Positions 42,001 to 55,900 of a DNA stretch of 64,000 nt are shown here, one piece after another; the first letter of the stretch is position 1; the number at the start of each line of letters is the position of its first letter. The DNA lies in contig NC_092879.1 of the NCBI RefSeq assembly GCF_028372415.1, forward strand, positions 99,464,490 to 99,528,489, read 5' to 3'. Source of the DNA: Notamacropus eugenii (taxonomy: Eukaryota > Chordata > Mammalia > Diprotodontia > Macropodidae). A program made the position numbers and the translations under genes. The notes beneath the pieces are model-generated. The model worked only from the letters and a program-made list of their open reading frames with translations. It did not search any database and was not told where the DNA came from.

Positions 42001-45000
42001 GCATAGCTGCCAAGAACTACAAAGATGGCAGCCCAGCACTGTTCTCCCTTTATCTTGGGGAATTCTGTAGAACAAGAGGGAGTCTGCACTCTTCCTCGTT
42101 CCCATCTCCTAGCCAAAAAGGGGTAGCTTGGGGCTGGCATAGGGCATGGCCTGCTCCAGCTCCTACCCCACAGCTGCCTACTCCTCTCTGTGGAAACCTG
42201 GCCTCAGGCTCTAGGGATCCTCTTCATGAGACTGGGAATCCTCTCTCCACTCTTCCTCATTACAACCAATGGAAATTAAAGACCACTTCAAGTGGCCAGA
42301 GAGGGTTAGACAGAAAACCCCAAACCACTTCTGCTCTTGGGAGTTCCCTAATGTCATAACAGAAACACAGGATAAATGGCTCATCTGCTACCTTAAAAGT
42401 ATTTTCCAGCAACGGACCAAACCCTGAGCTAGAAAGAAGGCTGCTTGGCCAATTCTCTTCTGTGTAGCTGAACCTGCCACAGTTGCCTGGCCACATACTC
42501 TGACCACAAACAAAGGGACACAAGGAAATGGAGACATGTCTCCTTCACCCACAGATGTTTATGAGAAGCAAAACTAGGCCAGAAAAAAATTCAACTTCCA
42601 GAAGAGTAAGGGAAGGAGTTCAGAGTTAGGTGCCAGTCCCACCCATCAGATGTACTTGAGAAGTTCCCAAGTACGAGGGCCTAGTTTGTGGTAGAGAGGA
42701 AGAGGCATTGAACTCCGTAAATGAATGTAGGAGGGTCTGGATGTGATAGTGGGGAACAAGGCTTTTTATGTTTCTCCTCCTGGCCCTGTGTGCTGTGGGC
42801 GTGCTCAGGAGGGTGTCTGTGTGTTTGTGTGTGGGAGGTTAGTTGGAGAGTTGGTGTGGAAAGGGTACATGAGACATGGGTTGACTAGCACTGTAAAGTG
42901 CGGTAGGGCTGGGCTTCCAGGAGTGTATGATGGATGAAGAGGAATTTGGTAATGCTGGAGGTGGCATGGGGAGTTGTTCTAGAAGGCCCTGTGGGAGGAC
43001 AGGGCACCTAAGAAAGATTGGGCTAGACTGGGATGAAAGCACAGGGGAAAGAGCTTTTCACTCTGCCAGATTACGAGCAGGAGGTGGGAGTTTTGTTGCC
43101 CTTGGACAGGCAGAGTACCACATGTTTTCTGGGCCTGGAAGTGCTGAAGGCCCAATTGTTGGAGGGGACATTGCCATCTGCATCTTCGCCCTTTCTCTAG
43201 ACCCAGAATGCAAGGATGTATGGGGCAACCCCACTGCATGAGGGGTAGGAAGGTATCTGGGCCTGTGGTGCCATGGAATGCTCGGAGCCTTAGGGCCAAT
43301 TAATAAAAAGATGTTCAGATGCCTGGTGGTGATTAAAAAGCAGTTCCACACAATAGAAACAGACAACAACTGGCGCTAAGGAGGTTTCCTTGGGGGTCAA
43401 GGCCTAAAAACTGCTTCAGTGCTCTTCTTGCCCCTCTCTGCCTCACAACCGTCCTGGCCAGGTGGGACTAGGGGTGTTTTGGGGACTCCCAGTTAATTCA
43501 GTATCTGGCCTACTCCGAGTGCATTGGAGAGGAGAGTCTTGGCTCCTCCATTGTCTATGATGAGATGCTCTGTTTGGTGCTAAGCAAGGAAGTGGGGGGG
43601 GGCATGAGTAGGGAGAGGCAGAGCTGGAGACACATTCTTGAGTCTAGTCTATGCCCCCTGCACTCCCAGGGCCAGTCTTTGCTTCCTCAGCCCCAAGTCT
43701 GCACTCCACAGTGGGGAGGGAGGGCTTAACCCCACTTTGTTGGGAACTGATCTCTTGGCTGCTGCATGCCAGAGAGGGCAGGAGATAGTGTTGCCACCCA
43801 GAGTGAAGGCAGAATAGTTAAGATTTTCCCAATTCTCTTAAAATTATCCCTAAAAGATTTTGTATGGAACTTCACCTTTCTTTTTGCCCTATTATGTGGT
43901 GGAAAGAGTGTTGGATTTAGTCAGAGGACCTGGGTTCAAATTCTGACTCTGCTGCTTGTTACCTGTATGACCTTGGGCCTCAGTTTTCTTCTCTAGAAAA
44001 CAAGGGGTTTGGATTAGCTGGCCCTTAACAGATCTTTTAAGCTGCATCCCAGCTCCCCTGGTTAGCAGGTATCTAGAGTATCCGGTGGTTCTCTCCTGTG
44101 CTCACTTACCCAAATCATAGGGTCTCCCTGCATCCCTGCCCAAGGTCTTGACTGTGAAAGGGAGCAGAGATGACCACCCCCATGGTTACCCAGAGCTGAA
44201 CCTTCCCTGTTTCTCTTCATGTCCCACTGGCTTCCATCAAGGATGCTAACTTTACCACAGCCCACCACGTTCCCACCAGAAGAGGAAGGCACGGCTCCCC
44301 AACAACTCATTGATCTCACTATTAATCAGTGCATTGGTCAGTCATAGTCCTTAAGGTGGGCCAGTCCCCCCACTACCTGATTCCCAGTTGTTCTCTACAA
44401 CCTTCTTGTCCAGTGATCATTCAGCCTCTGTGGGAATGCCTGGTGTGATAAGGACATTATTCCCATTACTTTTGATGCTTCCTGGCCAGCAAAGTGGTAA
44501 AAAAAGTGCATCATGTTAAGGCCTTTGGGTAACCAGCCCCCAAATATTCAAGAAGCCCCTGCAACTTGTTAGTGTTCTCAGGCAACTGAGTCTGTTGTTC
44601 ATTCACCTCAGTCCTGTCTGACTTTTTATGACCCCATTTAGGGTTTTCTTGGCAAAGATACTGGAGGTGTTTGCCATTTCCTTCTCCAGCTCATTTTACA
44701 GATGAAGAAACTGAGGCAAACAAGGGCAAGTGATTTGCCTAGGGTCACACAGTTTGTAAGTATTTGAGACTAGATTTGAACTCAGGTTCTACTGACTCTA
44801 GGCCCAGTGCTCCATCCACTGTGCCACCCAGCTGCCTATTGATATAAGCAAATACCTTGGTTGAAAAATGGCATCCTAAAAGTTTGACTCCATCCTGTCC
44901 AGGGACCAAATCCCCAGAAGGCTTTCATTCCTCGATTTAGCTTCTCCTCTCACATTTCTGGGAGCAAAGATGATTCTTGATTCCTAGAGCAGGGCAGGCT

Positions 45001-46708
45001 GGAGACAACTTGTGCTCACCTCATTTGTCTTGCTTTCTGGACAGCCATGTTCCAGACTCCTACCATGCACAGCCCTCACCAGACAGACTGGGCTTTGGAT
45101 ACAGGCCCCAGGCAAGCCGTGGGGGAATGCCATGGGAACATTCCATTCTTACACTATACATAGGCACTGGCATGGCACATTCAACACTGTCCCCCAGCCT
45201 TTGTCTGTCTTCTTGTTCCCCTCTTTGTCTGAATGAGGGTTAGTTGATATAACTGATATGAATTAGGGGATCATTTCATTTAACCTGGAAAAAGATTCTG
45301 GTTTTCCAACGGTAGAGAAGGATTCAGGGCCTGGGATTTATAAGCTCTCTGGGGGTCAGTGACACAGGGACAGAAGTAGCTTTCAATCCTGCACCCTGGT
45401 TAGGGGCAGTGTTTCAAGCTTGATCTTCCAGAGAGAAGGCCTGTGGTCTTTTTGTGGGCCAGTGTTGGTGGTAGGCTGATCTGGAACCCTCCCTCCACCT
45501 TCAACATCCAGCATTTTTCACACAATCATTACCTTTCAGAAGCTTCGAGATCATTTTAGGGCTAAAGAAACTCCATGTTCAGGGCTCTTCCCACAATACT
45601 ACTCTCTTCCTTATTTTGGAGAATGGATCTTTCTCTCTCCTGGATCTTTCTAGTCTCCACAACAAAATGTGGCAGCAAAAATGAGGTTTGAAACTAGGTT
45701 CAACTAGAGAAACATTTAGTAAGTGACAACTATGAATTTCAAGGCCAAAGGAAATAAATAATTTGCTGTTTATTGCATAGGTGCTGAAATTAAAAAGAGC
45801 TGTCCTCTAGTTCTCAGTGAAGCCGGTCTCGTCTTTGTGATGTCCTATGAGGGGCCAGGAGTTTGGGATTTTTTTTTATTTCTTCAGACAAAAGAAAGCC
45901 CCAAGTACTTTTAGCTGCTGTCAGCCCTTTAAAGCAGGGCCTCCCATGCCCCTCAGCCCAGCCTTAAGAAACACTCTTTCCGTTTTAGAGCCAGTGTGAT
46001 GTGACAGAAGATTATGAGATCTCAGGTCTGAGTATAGTGTTTGATGCTTTAAAACTGCTCTGAGCCCAGAATCTTAGAGCCCAGTATCTGTCAGAGATGG
46101 GACTTGAACCCAGAGCTTTCTGTCCTCAAAACAAGCTTTTGAGTCACTATTCTATACCGATTTTTAAGGTACATGTATATGTAAGTTATACCCATGCATA
46201 TCCCATAAAGTCTTCATCTGATGGTACCTTCTCATGATGTGGAGTTAACCTGGGGTTCTCAAACCCTTGGGTAGGTCCCACCAAGATGAAAAGGCTTTGG
46301 GTGAGTGGTAGGGGATGTGGCAGAGTTCGAGGTTCCTCACCAAACTGTTTCATTGACTGTTCCTTTATCTACCTGCCATCTCCCACTTTAGAGCATTTGT
46401 CTAGATCATCCCCTACCCTCATACCTCGAACGCATTGCCTTCTCATTTCTTCATTTCCTTTTAGGCTCAGTTCAGGTACCACTTCCTCCCTGGACTCTTC
46501 CCTGATCTGTGCTTGGCTGCTCTGCCATTTATTCCCTCCCCAACCCCATTCTCATACTCATTTATTTGCATGTTTTCCCTCTAGTAAAATGTAAATGCCT
46601 TGAAGGCAGCAGCTATGTAATGTTTGAATCTTTTCACTTTACTGGCAGGAGGTGCTGAATTGGCTGAAATGGTGGGATAACCCTGCCTGCCCAATGCTCA
46701 CTCCTGGG

Positions 46709-46759
<51 letters not shown>

Positions 46760-46834
46760 GAGAGGCAGACAGACAGACAGAGACAGAGAGACAGACAGAG
46801 ACAGAGACAGAGACACAAAGACAGGGAGAAATGC

Positions 46835-46893
<59 letters not shown>

Positions 46894-49747
46894 CAGAGAG
46901 ACAGAGAGAGAGAGAGAGAGAGACAGAGAGAGAGAGAGAGACAGAGAGAGAGAGAGATTGAGAGACTGAGAAACAGACCAGACACAGAGACAGTGAGGAA
47001 TGGAGACAATGAGACAAAGACAATAATGGGGGAAGGAGAGAAAAAGATAGAGTTGAGAGACAGACGGATTCTTCAGCTCAAGGCTTGTTCTCCAGTTCTG
47101 CTTGTTTACCTTTCCTTAGCTATGCTGATGGATTCCTGGGACTGAGACACTGGCTGGCTAATTGAACCTTAGCTGGGCACCAGCATGCAGCAAACCCGCC
47201 CTTGGACACAAGCTTATTAATCTGTTTACCTTTGCAGCTCTGGTTTCTTTCAAAGCTGTAGGCCTCTCAGTTCCCAAGGGTGGGATCTTTATGTCATAAT
47301 ACATCCTTGGTGTACAAGTTGCAGTCTCAGTCCCCTCTTCCCTGGCTCTCCATCTGTGGAGCCCCTGTGAGGCCCAGGTCACTGAGGTTCCTGCTCCACA
47401 GACTGGACAAGGAGAGTGGAGAAGGGAAGGTGGTAGAGGGACATCAGGGAGTAAGCCCTGGACTGAGCGTCAGGTGCAGCTCTGCCATTTGCTAATTGGG
47501 AGAGCTTGGAAAAGTCTTGTTCCCACACAGTCTCATTGGGAAACTGTGTGGGGTGGGTTGGATTCAAGGGTCTCTAAGGTCCCTTCCAGCTCTGACTTTC
47601 TGGGATTCTCTAGGGTTGTGATCCTCCTGACAGGGATAGAATTGGAGGTGAAAGGGACAGAGACCACTAGCCCTGTTTTTCCCGTTGGAAAAGGGAGCAC
47701 ATGGGAAGTCTGTTGACTCACCCAGCTTTATGCAGACCTCCATACACAACTCCCACCAAGCTCCCGGGTTGCAATGGAGAGTCTCAGCAGGACTCTTACA
47801 GTGCCTTCCAGAACTGATGCAGGGCATCATCACCCCTTCCCCACCCCCACCCCTCTACATTTTGCATTTAACATGAGAAGCAAAAGCACCATTTGGAAGG
47901 TTGACTGCTGTGTAAGAGAGAGCATTGCTATAAAGTTAGGGTCAAAGACACATGCTTGTGGGAAATTCCCAAACGAACTTTCCCACAGAACTGATGTGAA
48001 GTTGGGGGGAGGGGGGAGAAATGAGTTGAGTTGGGGGGCACAGGATGAGAGCATTTCATTTAGTTATTTTAGCATTAGTCTTGAAACTTTTCAGTCACTG
48101 AAACCAGAGAAACTCAGTAGGATTTCCCCACGGGCCATATTCAGGGAAATGAAACCCTCCTCAGGCATAGGCAACTCCGAGTTCCCCCTGGCAGTGAAAT
48201 GATGAGAGAGTCCAGTAATCTGTAACATGGAGATTCCTAAGTTCTTGACATGGACCCTACTGGAGCATGTTCTCAAAGATGTAACTTTCCATGGCTCCAA
48301 CTCCTCACATGCCACCCAGTGATGCTAGACTCATACTTATACCTGTGTGCCACACTTGGAGATGTCCTTGCCTTTCCACCAGACCAGCTTTCTCTCTGAC
48401 TTTTCTTCTCTGTGTCACCAGATTTGACTCTTTCCTCATCTCATCCCCCCAATCCAACTGCTGACCAATTCTTTTTGGTTCTTTGTTCAACATCTTTAGC
48501 TTAGTGTTCCTTTTCCTCTCTTCCTATAGCCACTAGCCTCATTCAGGCCTTCTTTACCTCATGCTTGGACTTAGAGCTTTCCAAAGGGTCTCTCCACCTC
48601 CAGGCTCACCCTTGCCAATCCACCCTGCATGCCTTGTCTGATCAATCTTCCTAAAGACCAGTTTTTCTCACATTGCTACCTTAGTCAGAAACCTTCAGGG
48701 GTTCCCATTGTCTCCTGAATGAAGTCTAAACCCATCAGCTTGGCATTCAAGGGCCTTGATGCCCTGACCCCCAGCTCTCTTTCCAGCCTCATCTCTCACT
48801 ACCCCCCACATGTCTGTTAGAATCCAAATTAGTCCATTCCCCTGCCTTTGTATGGGCTGTGGGCTACCTGTGTGGAGATGGTAGGATGTTATGCCATGTT
48901 ATAGCAGGGCAGGGGAGACAGAGCAGAAGGGCAAACTCTGGTCCCACCTAACTTGCCACGTAGCCTTGGGCAGGTCATTGTCAAATGAGGAGTTTAGGTT
49001 AGAGGATTTCTTCATTCATTCTACAAACATTTAGGATTGGTAGATCCCAGCTCTTCAGCTGGACAGGACCTAGGAAGCCATGAAGTCCCCTCCCCCCGTT
49101 TACCAACTCTCACTCTGTATTAGGCAATGGAGAGATGAAACATATGCACAGGTCACTCTGATGTGGGTTAGGTAGGATAGGATAAGTGCATAAGGAGAGG
49201 CAGGATGGTGTAGTAGGTAGAGAGCTGACGTTCAGACCAGGAAAACCTGGCTTCAAATTGTCCCTCTGCCATATGTTGCCTGTGTGACCCTGGGAAGTCA
49301 CCTTGCCTCTCACTACTCCCATTTACTAAGACTAGAAATCACAGAACAGTTGGGGGACTATGTGCATGATTTTATGGAAGGCTTCATGGAAGAGACAGTC
49401 CTTGTGTTGTGCCTTAAAGGATGAGTGAGAGCCTCTGGCTCTGCCATCCTGTTTGGTGCTGGGCACTGCCAGGGTTCAGCTAATTAGTCCGTCTTGGAGG
49501 GCAGCTCACCCCTTTGCTTCCCCTCCCCCCACTGTGGGAGCCAGGCCCTCTTTATGAGCTGAGTCCCTCAACAAGTGGTCTCCATCGAAAGCCTGTAAAG
49601 TACCAAGCACCGAACAGACATTGGCTGCCAGCTGGGTACACACAGAAGGCATTGGCTGGGGGTACAAAGTGTGGATTTCACTCAAGTTCGCTGAGCCAAA
49701 GGCTGAATAAGTACAGTCTACTGGAGCTTTCCTTCATGCTCCTGTGT

Positions 49748-49834
<87 letters not shown>

Positions 49835-49901
49835 GTCTCTCTCTGTCTCTCTCTGTCTCTCTTTCTCTGTCTCTGTCTCTCTGTCTCTCTGTCTCTCTGT
49901 C

Positions 49902-49943
<42 letters not shown>

Positions 49944-52900
49944 CCCCTCTCCTCTCCATCTCTCGCTCTCCCTCCCTCCCTCTCTCACCCTCTCTCTCCC
50001 CCTCCCCCAAGCCTCTGCTCTATACGGAAGGGGAGGAAGCCTGTCAGTTGGCCTCAGGCCTCAGTGTAGCCAGGGTACCACATGAGCCCTGATGGAGACA
50101 CATAGGCTTTCTGCTCACTGGGAGCTGCACAGCCTTCCAAGGCTGGAGAGATGCTTTTTGACCCTGGGCTTCCAGACAGCATCTAAGTAAAAGGGCCAAC
50201 CTGGTCTGGGCACAAAGACTGTACTGACATCTGACCCTGGGCAGACTCAGCGTGTGGAGGTGAAGTTCGTGGATGGCAGGTGACCCCCAAACCCTTATCA
50301 CAGGGAGGCCAGTGCAGCCCCCCAGCCTCCAATTGCCTGGCTCTGCCTCCAGGTCTGCTGCTGATGGAGCCAGCATGGTGTACTGGTGAGTCTTTACCTG
50401 GTATGTGAGGAAGAGACCTTGATGCATGGCACCATGGAGAAAGAACTAGATTTGACACCAGAGGGCAGAGGTTCAAATCTTGCTCTGCTACTTACTCCTC
50501 TGTCCCTGTGGCCTCAGTTTCCTCCTCTCCTCAAGGAAGGGGCTGAAGTTAATGACCTGTCGTGTTCTTTCCAGCTCTAAGAGGCTGTGATTCTCACGCA
50601 CTCCAAAGCCCAACACAAATGAGCAAGGATGGTTGATTCTTGTCCTCAGCAGGGTTGCTCGTTTCAGGGAGTGTGGAATGAGATGGAACCACAGCTCTGT
50701 GCTCTTTGAGAATCCACATTCTGTCATATAGTGGGTATTCTGGGTCTTCTGCTAAGGGACTGAACAGCTCAGGGCCCAGGGTGCCAAGGAGCCAAGGAAG
50801 TGACTGCTGGGGGTGGCAGGAGGTGTGTGAGTATCCTCGTCATACTGACTTGGAGCAAGTGTTTTCCAGATGAGAAGGCAAGGAACATGCCTTAAATGGG
50901 GGAGCTGAGACTCGAACCCAGGGCTTCAAAATCCAACTCGAATATTCTTCTGATTAGATAAGCTGGTTCACACCAACTCAGGAGAACTCATCATTACCTT
51001 TTTAGTGTAAGCATTTACACCATAGAAATAGACTAAGGGCTACAAATCTGGACTGGATTTGTTGCTTTGTTAATTGTCTAGACTTAGAAAGTAATGGAGA
51101 ATGTGTTGATGACACAAATTAACCTTAAAAGGATGTTTTGCATGCATTTTCTTTTTGGAGAGCTCTTGCTAAATAGTTACCAGCAAACCCCCGCCTGGCC
51201 CCCAGGGCTGCCAACAACCCCACCCCCGGGATCCTTCTCCATGACAGAGACAGGCTGGGGGTGAGCCCCACTGTTTGGCAAGAGTGGGTACCGTCCCCGA
51301 GTTGGCAGACCTCCCAGCACTGGGCTGCCTGCCATGTGGCAAAGGACAATTGGCTCCCATCTCTGGAGTTCACTTTTCTTTCCTGACTCATTGGCTTTCT
51401 CTAGTCCTCAGGCCTTAGGGTCTCCTTAGTGTTTTTGCCCCCATTCTTCTTATTCAAGCAGAGACTGCTGAAGATGGGAGGTCCTGCCTGGGGACAGGCA
51501 CTAGATGACTGCTCAGGTCCCCAGCTCCTCTGGGATTCTCTGGTTCACCAAGTCCCCAATGTATGAATTGGAAGACCCTAGTGACTTTCCCCCATAGTGC
51601 AGTGAGAAGAGCTCTGGAATTGGAGGCAGAGGACCTGGGTTCAAACCCCAGCTCAACCACTCATGACCTGCATGGCTTTGGAGAGTCAGTCAGTCAACAA
51701 ACATTTAGGTGTCTCCTTGTGCCAGGCACAAGTTGTTGGTTCTCTCCAATTTATCCTGTCTAGAGCTTGCTCTTACATAGTCCGGGTCCCCAGGGCTCAG
51801 CAAAGTGCTTGGCACATAGTTGTTTAGTCGTTTTTAGTCGTGTCTGACTCTCTGTAACCCCATTTGCAGGTTTTCTTTGTAAAGATACTGGAGTAGTTAG
51901 CCATTTCTTTCTCTACTCATTTTATAGATGAGGAAATTGAGGCAAACAGGGTGAAGTGACTTGCCCAGGGTCACACAGCTAGTAAGTATCTGAGTCTAGA
52001 TTTGAACTCAGGAAGAAGAATCTTCCTGACTCCTAGGCATGGCACTCTATCCACGTAGCTGACTTGGCACATAGTAGGCCCTTAATAAGTGCTTCTTGAC
52101 TCTGACTGACTAAGGATTGGGGATACAAAGAAAGGCAAAAGGCAGTCCCTACCCTCAAGGAGCTCCCAGTCTGATGGCAGAGACAACACGCCAAGCTCTA
52201 GACAGCATAATTAGGGCTCATCTCGGAAGGAAGACCCTAATTATGGGGGGAATATGAAGGTAGGATTTCCCTGAAAGGAGCCAGGGAAGCGTGCAGGTGA
52301 CCAAGGGGTGCCTCAGTTTCCTTCTTTCCAGTTCCGGCTTGCCAGTGCCAACTTGCCTCATGAGCCTGGAGCCAAGCCAGTGTTATCTTCACCCTCTCAT
52401 TGGGTTTCTTTTCTGTCCCTTTCCCCGGGACCCCAGAGACTTTCACATTCCCATGGAGACCTCTTGCTCAAGACTCTGGCTCCCCTGGACTCACTTTTAG
52501 AGGAAGAGCCTTGTGTTGTGTTGCAGGACAGAAATGATTGGGTCAGTGGGCTGACAGTGGAAGGCCTGTCCTGACATTTACTAGCCCCTTCTTGGAGCCT
52601 CATTTTTCCCATCTTGCCCCAATAGACTGGCCCTGAGATCCCTGCTTTTGCCCTGGCTTTCTTAGAGCCACGGCTCCTGCTCTGCGTATGTTGTGGGAAT
52701 TCTTGGAGCCTTCACACATCTGGGAGTCTTGGCTCTGCATGCTTAGGCACGTGACTGAGCAACTTACTCTCTTGCTCCCTTCAATATTCTCAGCATTGAG
52801 GGCCTCCCTTCGTGCACCAGGTCTTTGCAGAGGCTGTCTCCTGTGCCCGGAATGTGCTCCTTCCTTTTCTCTGCATCTCAGAATCCTCCACCCAGGCACC

Positions 52901-55900
52901 CCCTCCAGGAAGGCTGCCCTGATTCCTCCTAGATCAAGGCCATCTCTTCCTCCTCCTCTTAGCTTCTCAGGAACTTCCAGAGCTTTTCTTTGCCTCTTGG
53001 GCATCCTCCCTTGTGTCAGTTAGGGAGCGCCACAGTGCACAGAGTGCTGGACCTGGATTCAGAACACCTGAGTACAAATTCTGCCTCAGACACTGACTAC
53101 TTGTATGAACCTGGGCAAGTCATTTCACCTCTGGCTGCCTTAATTTCCTTAATTCTAAAATGGAAATCATCACAGCAGCTATATCCCAGGGTTGTTGTGA
53201 TCAGATGAGATGTTTGTAAAGCACTTTGCAAACCTCAAGTGCCACATACATGCTGCTTGGGCTCATGATAGTTATTATTCTTCATAGGACATTGTCCCTA
53301 CATCCCCCCTCCCCCCTTCCCTCTCCTGGGGCAGGGCCTCGGGCAGTTGTTTCCCTGTGCACCCCTAGTATCTTGCTGGGGTCTTGAGGTAGAGTTAATG
53401 CTGGTGGTATTACCAGTTCCTCTAGGGCAGGCCCCTGGCTCCTGCTGCCTCTGCAGCGCCTCCTGGACCCTGGCCTCAGAGCTGAAGACCCTCAAGCCAG
53501 CTGTCTAAACACCAGGGCTTGATGTCCTGCCAGGCAGCTAGCTAGAGGGAGCCTGAGCCAGCTGTGTTTTCTTCAATGTGCCTGGCTTGGGTCCGAGGGC
53601 CTGGCCCTCCATCGCTGTGCTGCCAGGTAGCCAGCGGTAGGTTGACGACCACAGTTTTCTAGGAGGGAACACCTCAGCAAGGGGGAAGGCTTCTGAACAG
53701 AGCATGGCCACGTCCGCTCTGTGCTGTCTCCCAGACAGTGCTGTTGTAGCCAACCCATGAGGTGGCAGCAGTATTGATCACCAGAATTGTAACAGCATTT
53801 TTCCATATGTTATCCCACTCAAACCTCAAGACAATCCTTTAAGGAAGATGCTGCAGGTATTATGATCCCATTTTATAGACACAGAGATTCAGTGACTTGC
53901 CCAGAGTCATACAGATGGAATTTGAATACAGTTTGAATACAGTCAGCCCAGCATACTGTCCACTCTACTTCACTTCCTCTCTGGGGAACATGGGGCCACT
54001 TCACTGATCTCCCCTCTTTGATTCCTGATTAACAGGAATGAACCCCATGGAGCTCTTGGGGATCAGCTTGGAAAAACCTCCCCCCACCTCCCCTTCCTCC
54101 TCACTGGATGAGGAGCAGGACAGGCCAGTAAGCTCTCTCCTCTCTCCAGCCTCCTCCCACCCCTGCCAACAATCAGGCCGGAGGTGGAAACCCAAGGACC
54201 ATAAGGACTTGGGCCAGCCCATGTGGAAACCATCAACATCTTCTCCGTGGAGCCAGAGCAAGGGGCCCCTCCAAATGTCCCTGCCAGGAATTCCGTACAT
54301 CCTGAGAGGTCACGGGCCAACAGGAGAGGGGCTGAGCCTCCGGAGTAGGGAGTGAGTATGTGTGTACACCAAAGAGTGTGTGCCTCTGAGTGTGTGAGCA
54401 CACATGTCTGTGCACACGCTGGCCTGCTCCATTCTCTTGGAGGGACTATTTTCATTCCTCATCACAAGGAGCAGAGAATACTGTGTGACTCATAGCTGTT
54501 CTTTGATCCAATGGAAACAGAAACCCAAGCTGAAGAAGGAGAAGGACACAGCAGGAGCTTCCTGAGCCTTCCCGGCCCTCCCAGGCTGGACTGCAGGGCT
54601 GAGGAGCTGAGGCAGGCAGGCAGACAGGCCTCATGGAGGGCCCAGGGTTAGGAGGGAGGAAAGGGTTGTTGGGTCACTTTCTCCTAAACATGGCTGATGT
54701 CAGAGCTTAGAGGGTCTGAGGGAGGAAGGCGGGGCAGCTAGGGGCTTTGAGGGCAAAGGTGCCTTTTGGTTCTGTTAAAAATCCTCTTGGCTCTCCTGAC
54801 TGCACATTCCTGAGCCAGTGTAGAGGGGAGAGGCAGGAAGGATGGCAGCACACCTCTCAGACTCCACCAGGAGCTTTGACTGTTAAATGAGAGATGAAAG
54901 GGACCTCACAGGCCATCTAATCCAACCTGTATCTGGGCAAAAATCCCTCCTTCAACATCCTTGGCCTCTTCTGGAATACTTCCCACGATGGACAGCTCAC
55001 ACATCTCCTTTTGGACAGCTCTATTTGCTGTCCCTTCCCCCATCCCCTTCTGGCCATGGCTGTTCCTGGTTGTGCCTTTTGGGACCCAGCAGAACAAGGC
55101 TAACCGAGTGCCAGCCCTTTCAAAGACTTCAAGGCAGTTGTCATGCTCTCCTGCCCAGTCTTCTTTTCTTCATGTTAAGTAGCTTCAGCCAGTCCTACTA
55201 CTGCATGTCCTTTAGTCCCCTTACCAATGTGGGAGCCATCCTCTGGGCCAATTCCACTTTGTCAGGGGTCTTTTTAAAACTAATGTCCAGACCCGAACAC
55301 AATGCTCCAGGTTGAGTTTGGGAGGAGGGGGCTGGTGGGGGAGGTCTGAACAGGGCAGAGCATAATTGATGCACACCTCTTTCCTTTCTTGTGGAGCCTA
55401 AGCTCCCCCGGACAGCTAGAGTAACGTGGAAACCATAAGCCAAAAGATGCCTTCCCCCTTATCGGTCAGAATCACTTTCAGAATAGTAGTTAGTTCCTCT
55501 GTCATTTCCTCTACTTTTTGAAGAGCCAAATGATCATTAGGGCAAGTCAAGAATTTAGAGATTTGCTTTTGGCAGAGACAACACGCTCTGGAGAGATGAA
55601 GTCCCTAATTATTACTATATCATCATCATCCTGTGCCAAGCTTATGATATGTTTCTTGAATTTGTTACCCATTTTCTCTTTCTCATGGGGTGGCCAATAT
55701 GGATATACTTCAAAGGAGGCACAAAACTTAAAGGATGAGGTTACTGTGGCAGTGGTAGAGGGAGAATCTGGAAATGGGGATGGGGAGCAAAGAGTATTCC
55801 ATCTCCCCTACTGTGAATAGTCAGGGGGTTGAGGGGGATGAGAGTTGAGGAGCAGTTGGTAAGCACTGGCGAATGAAAGCCAGAGGGAGTTCAGAATGAT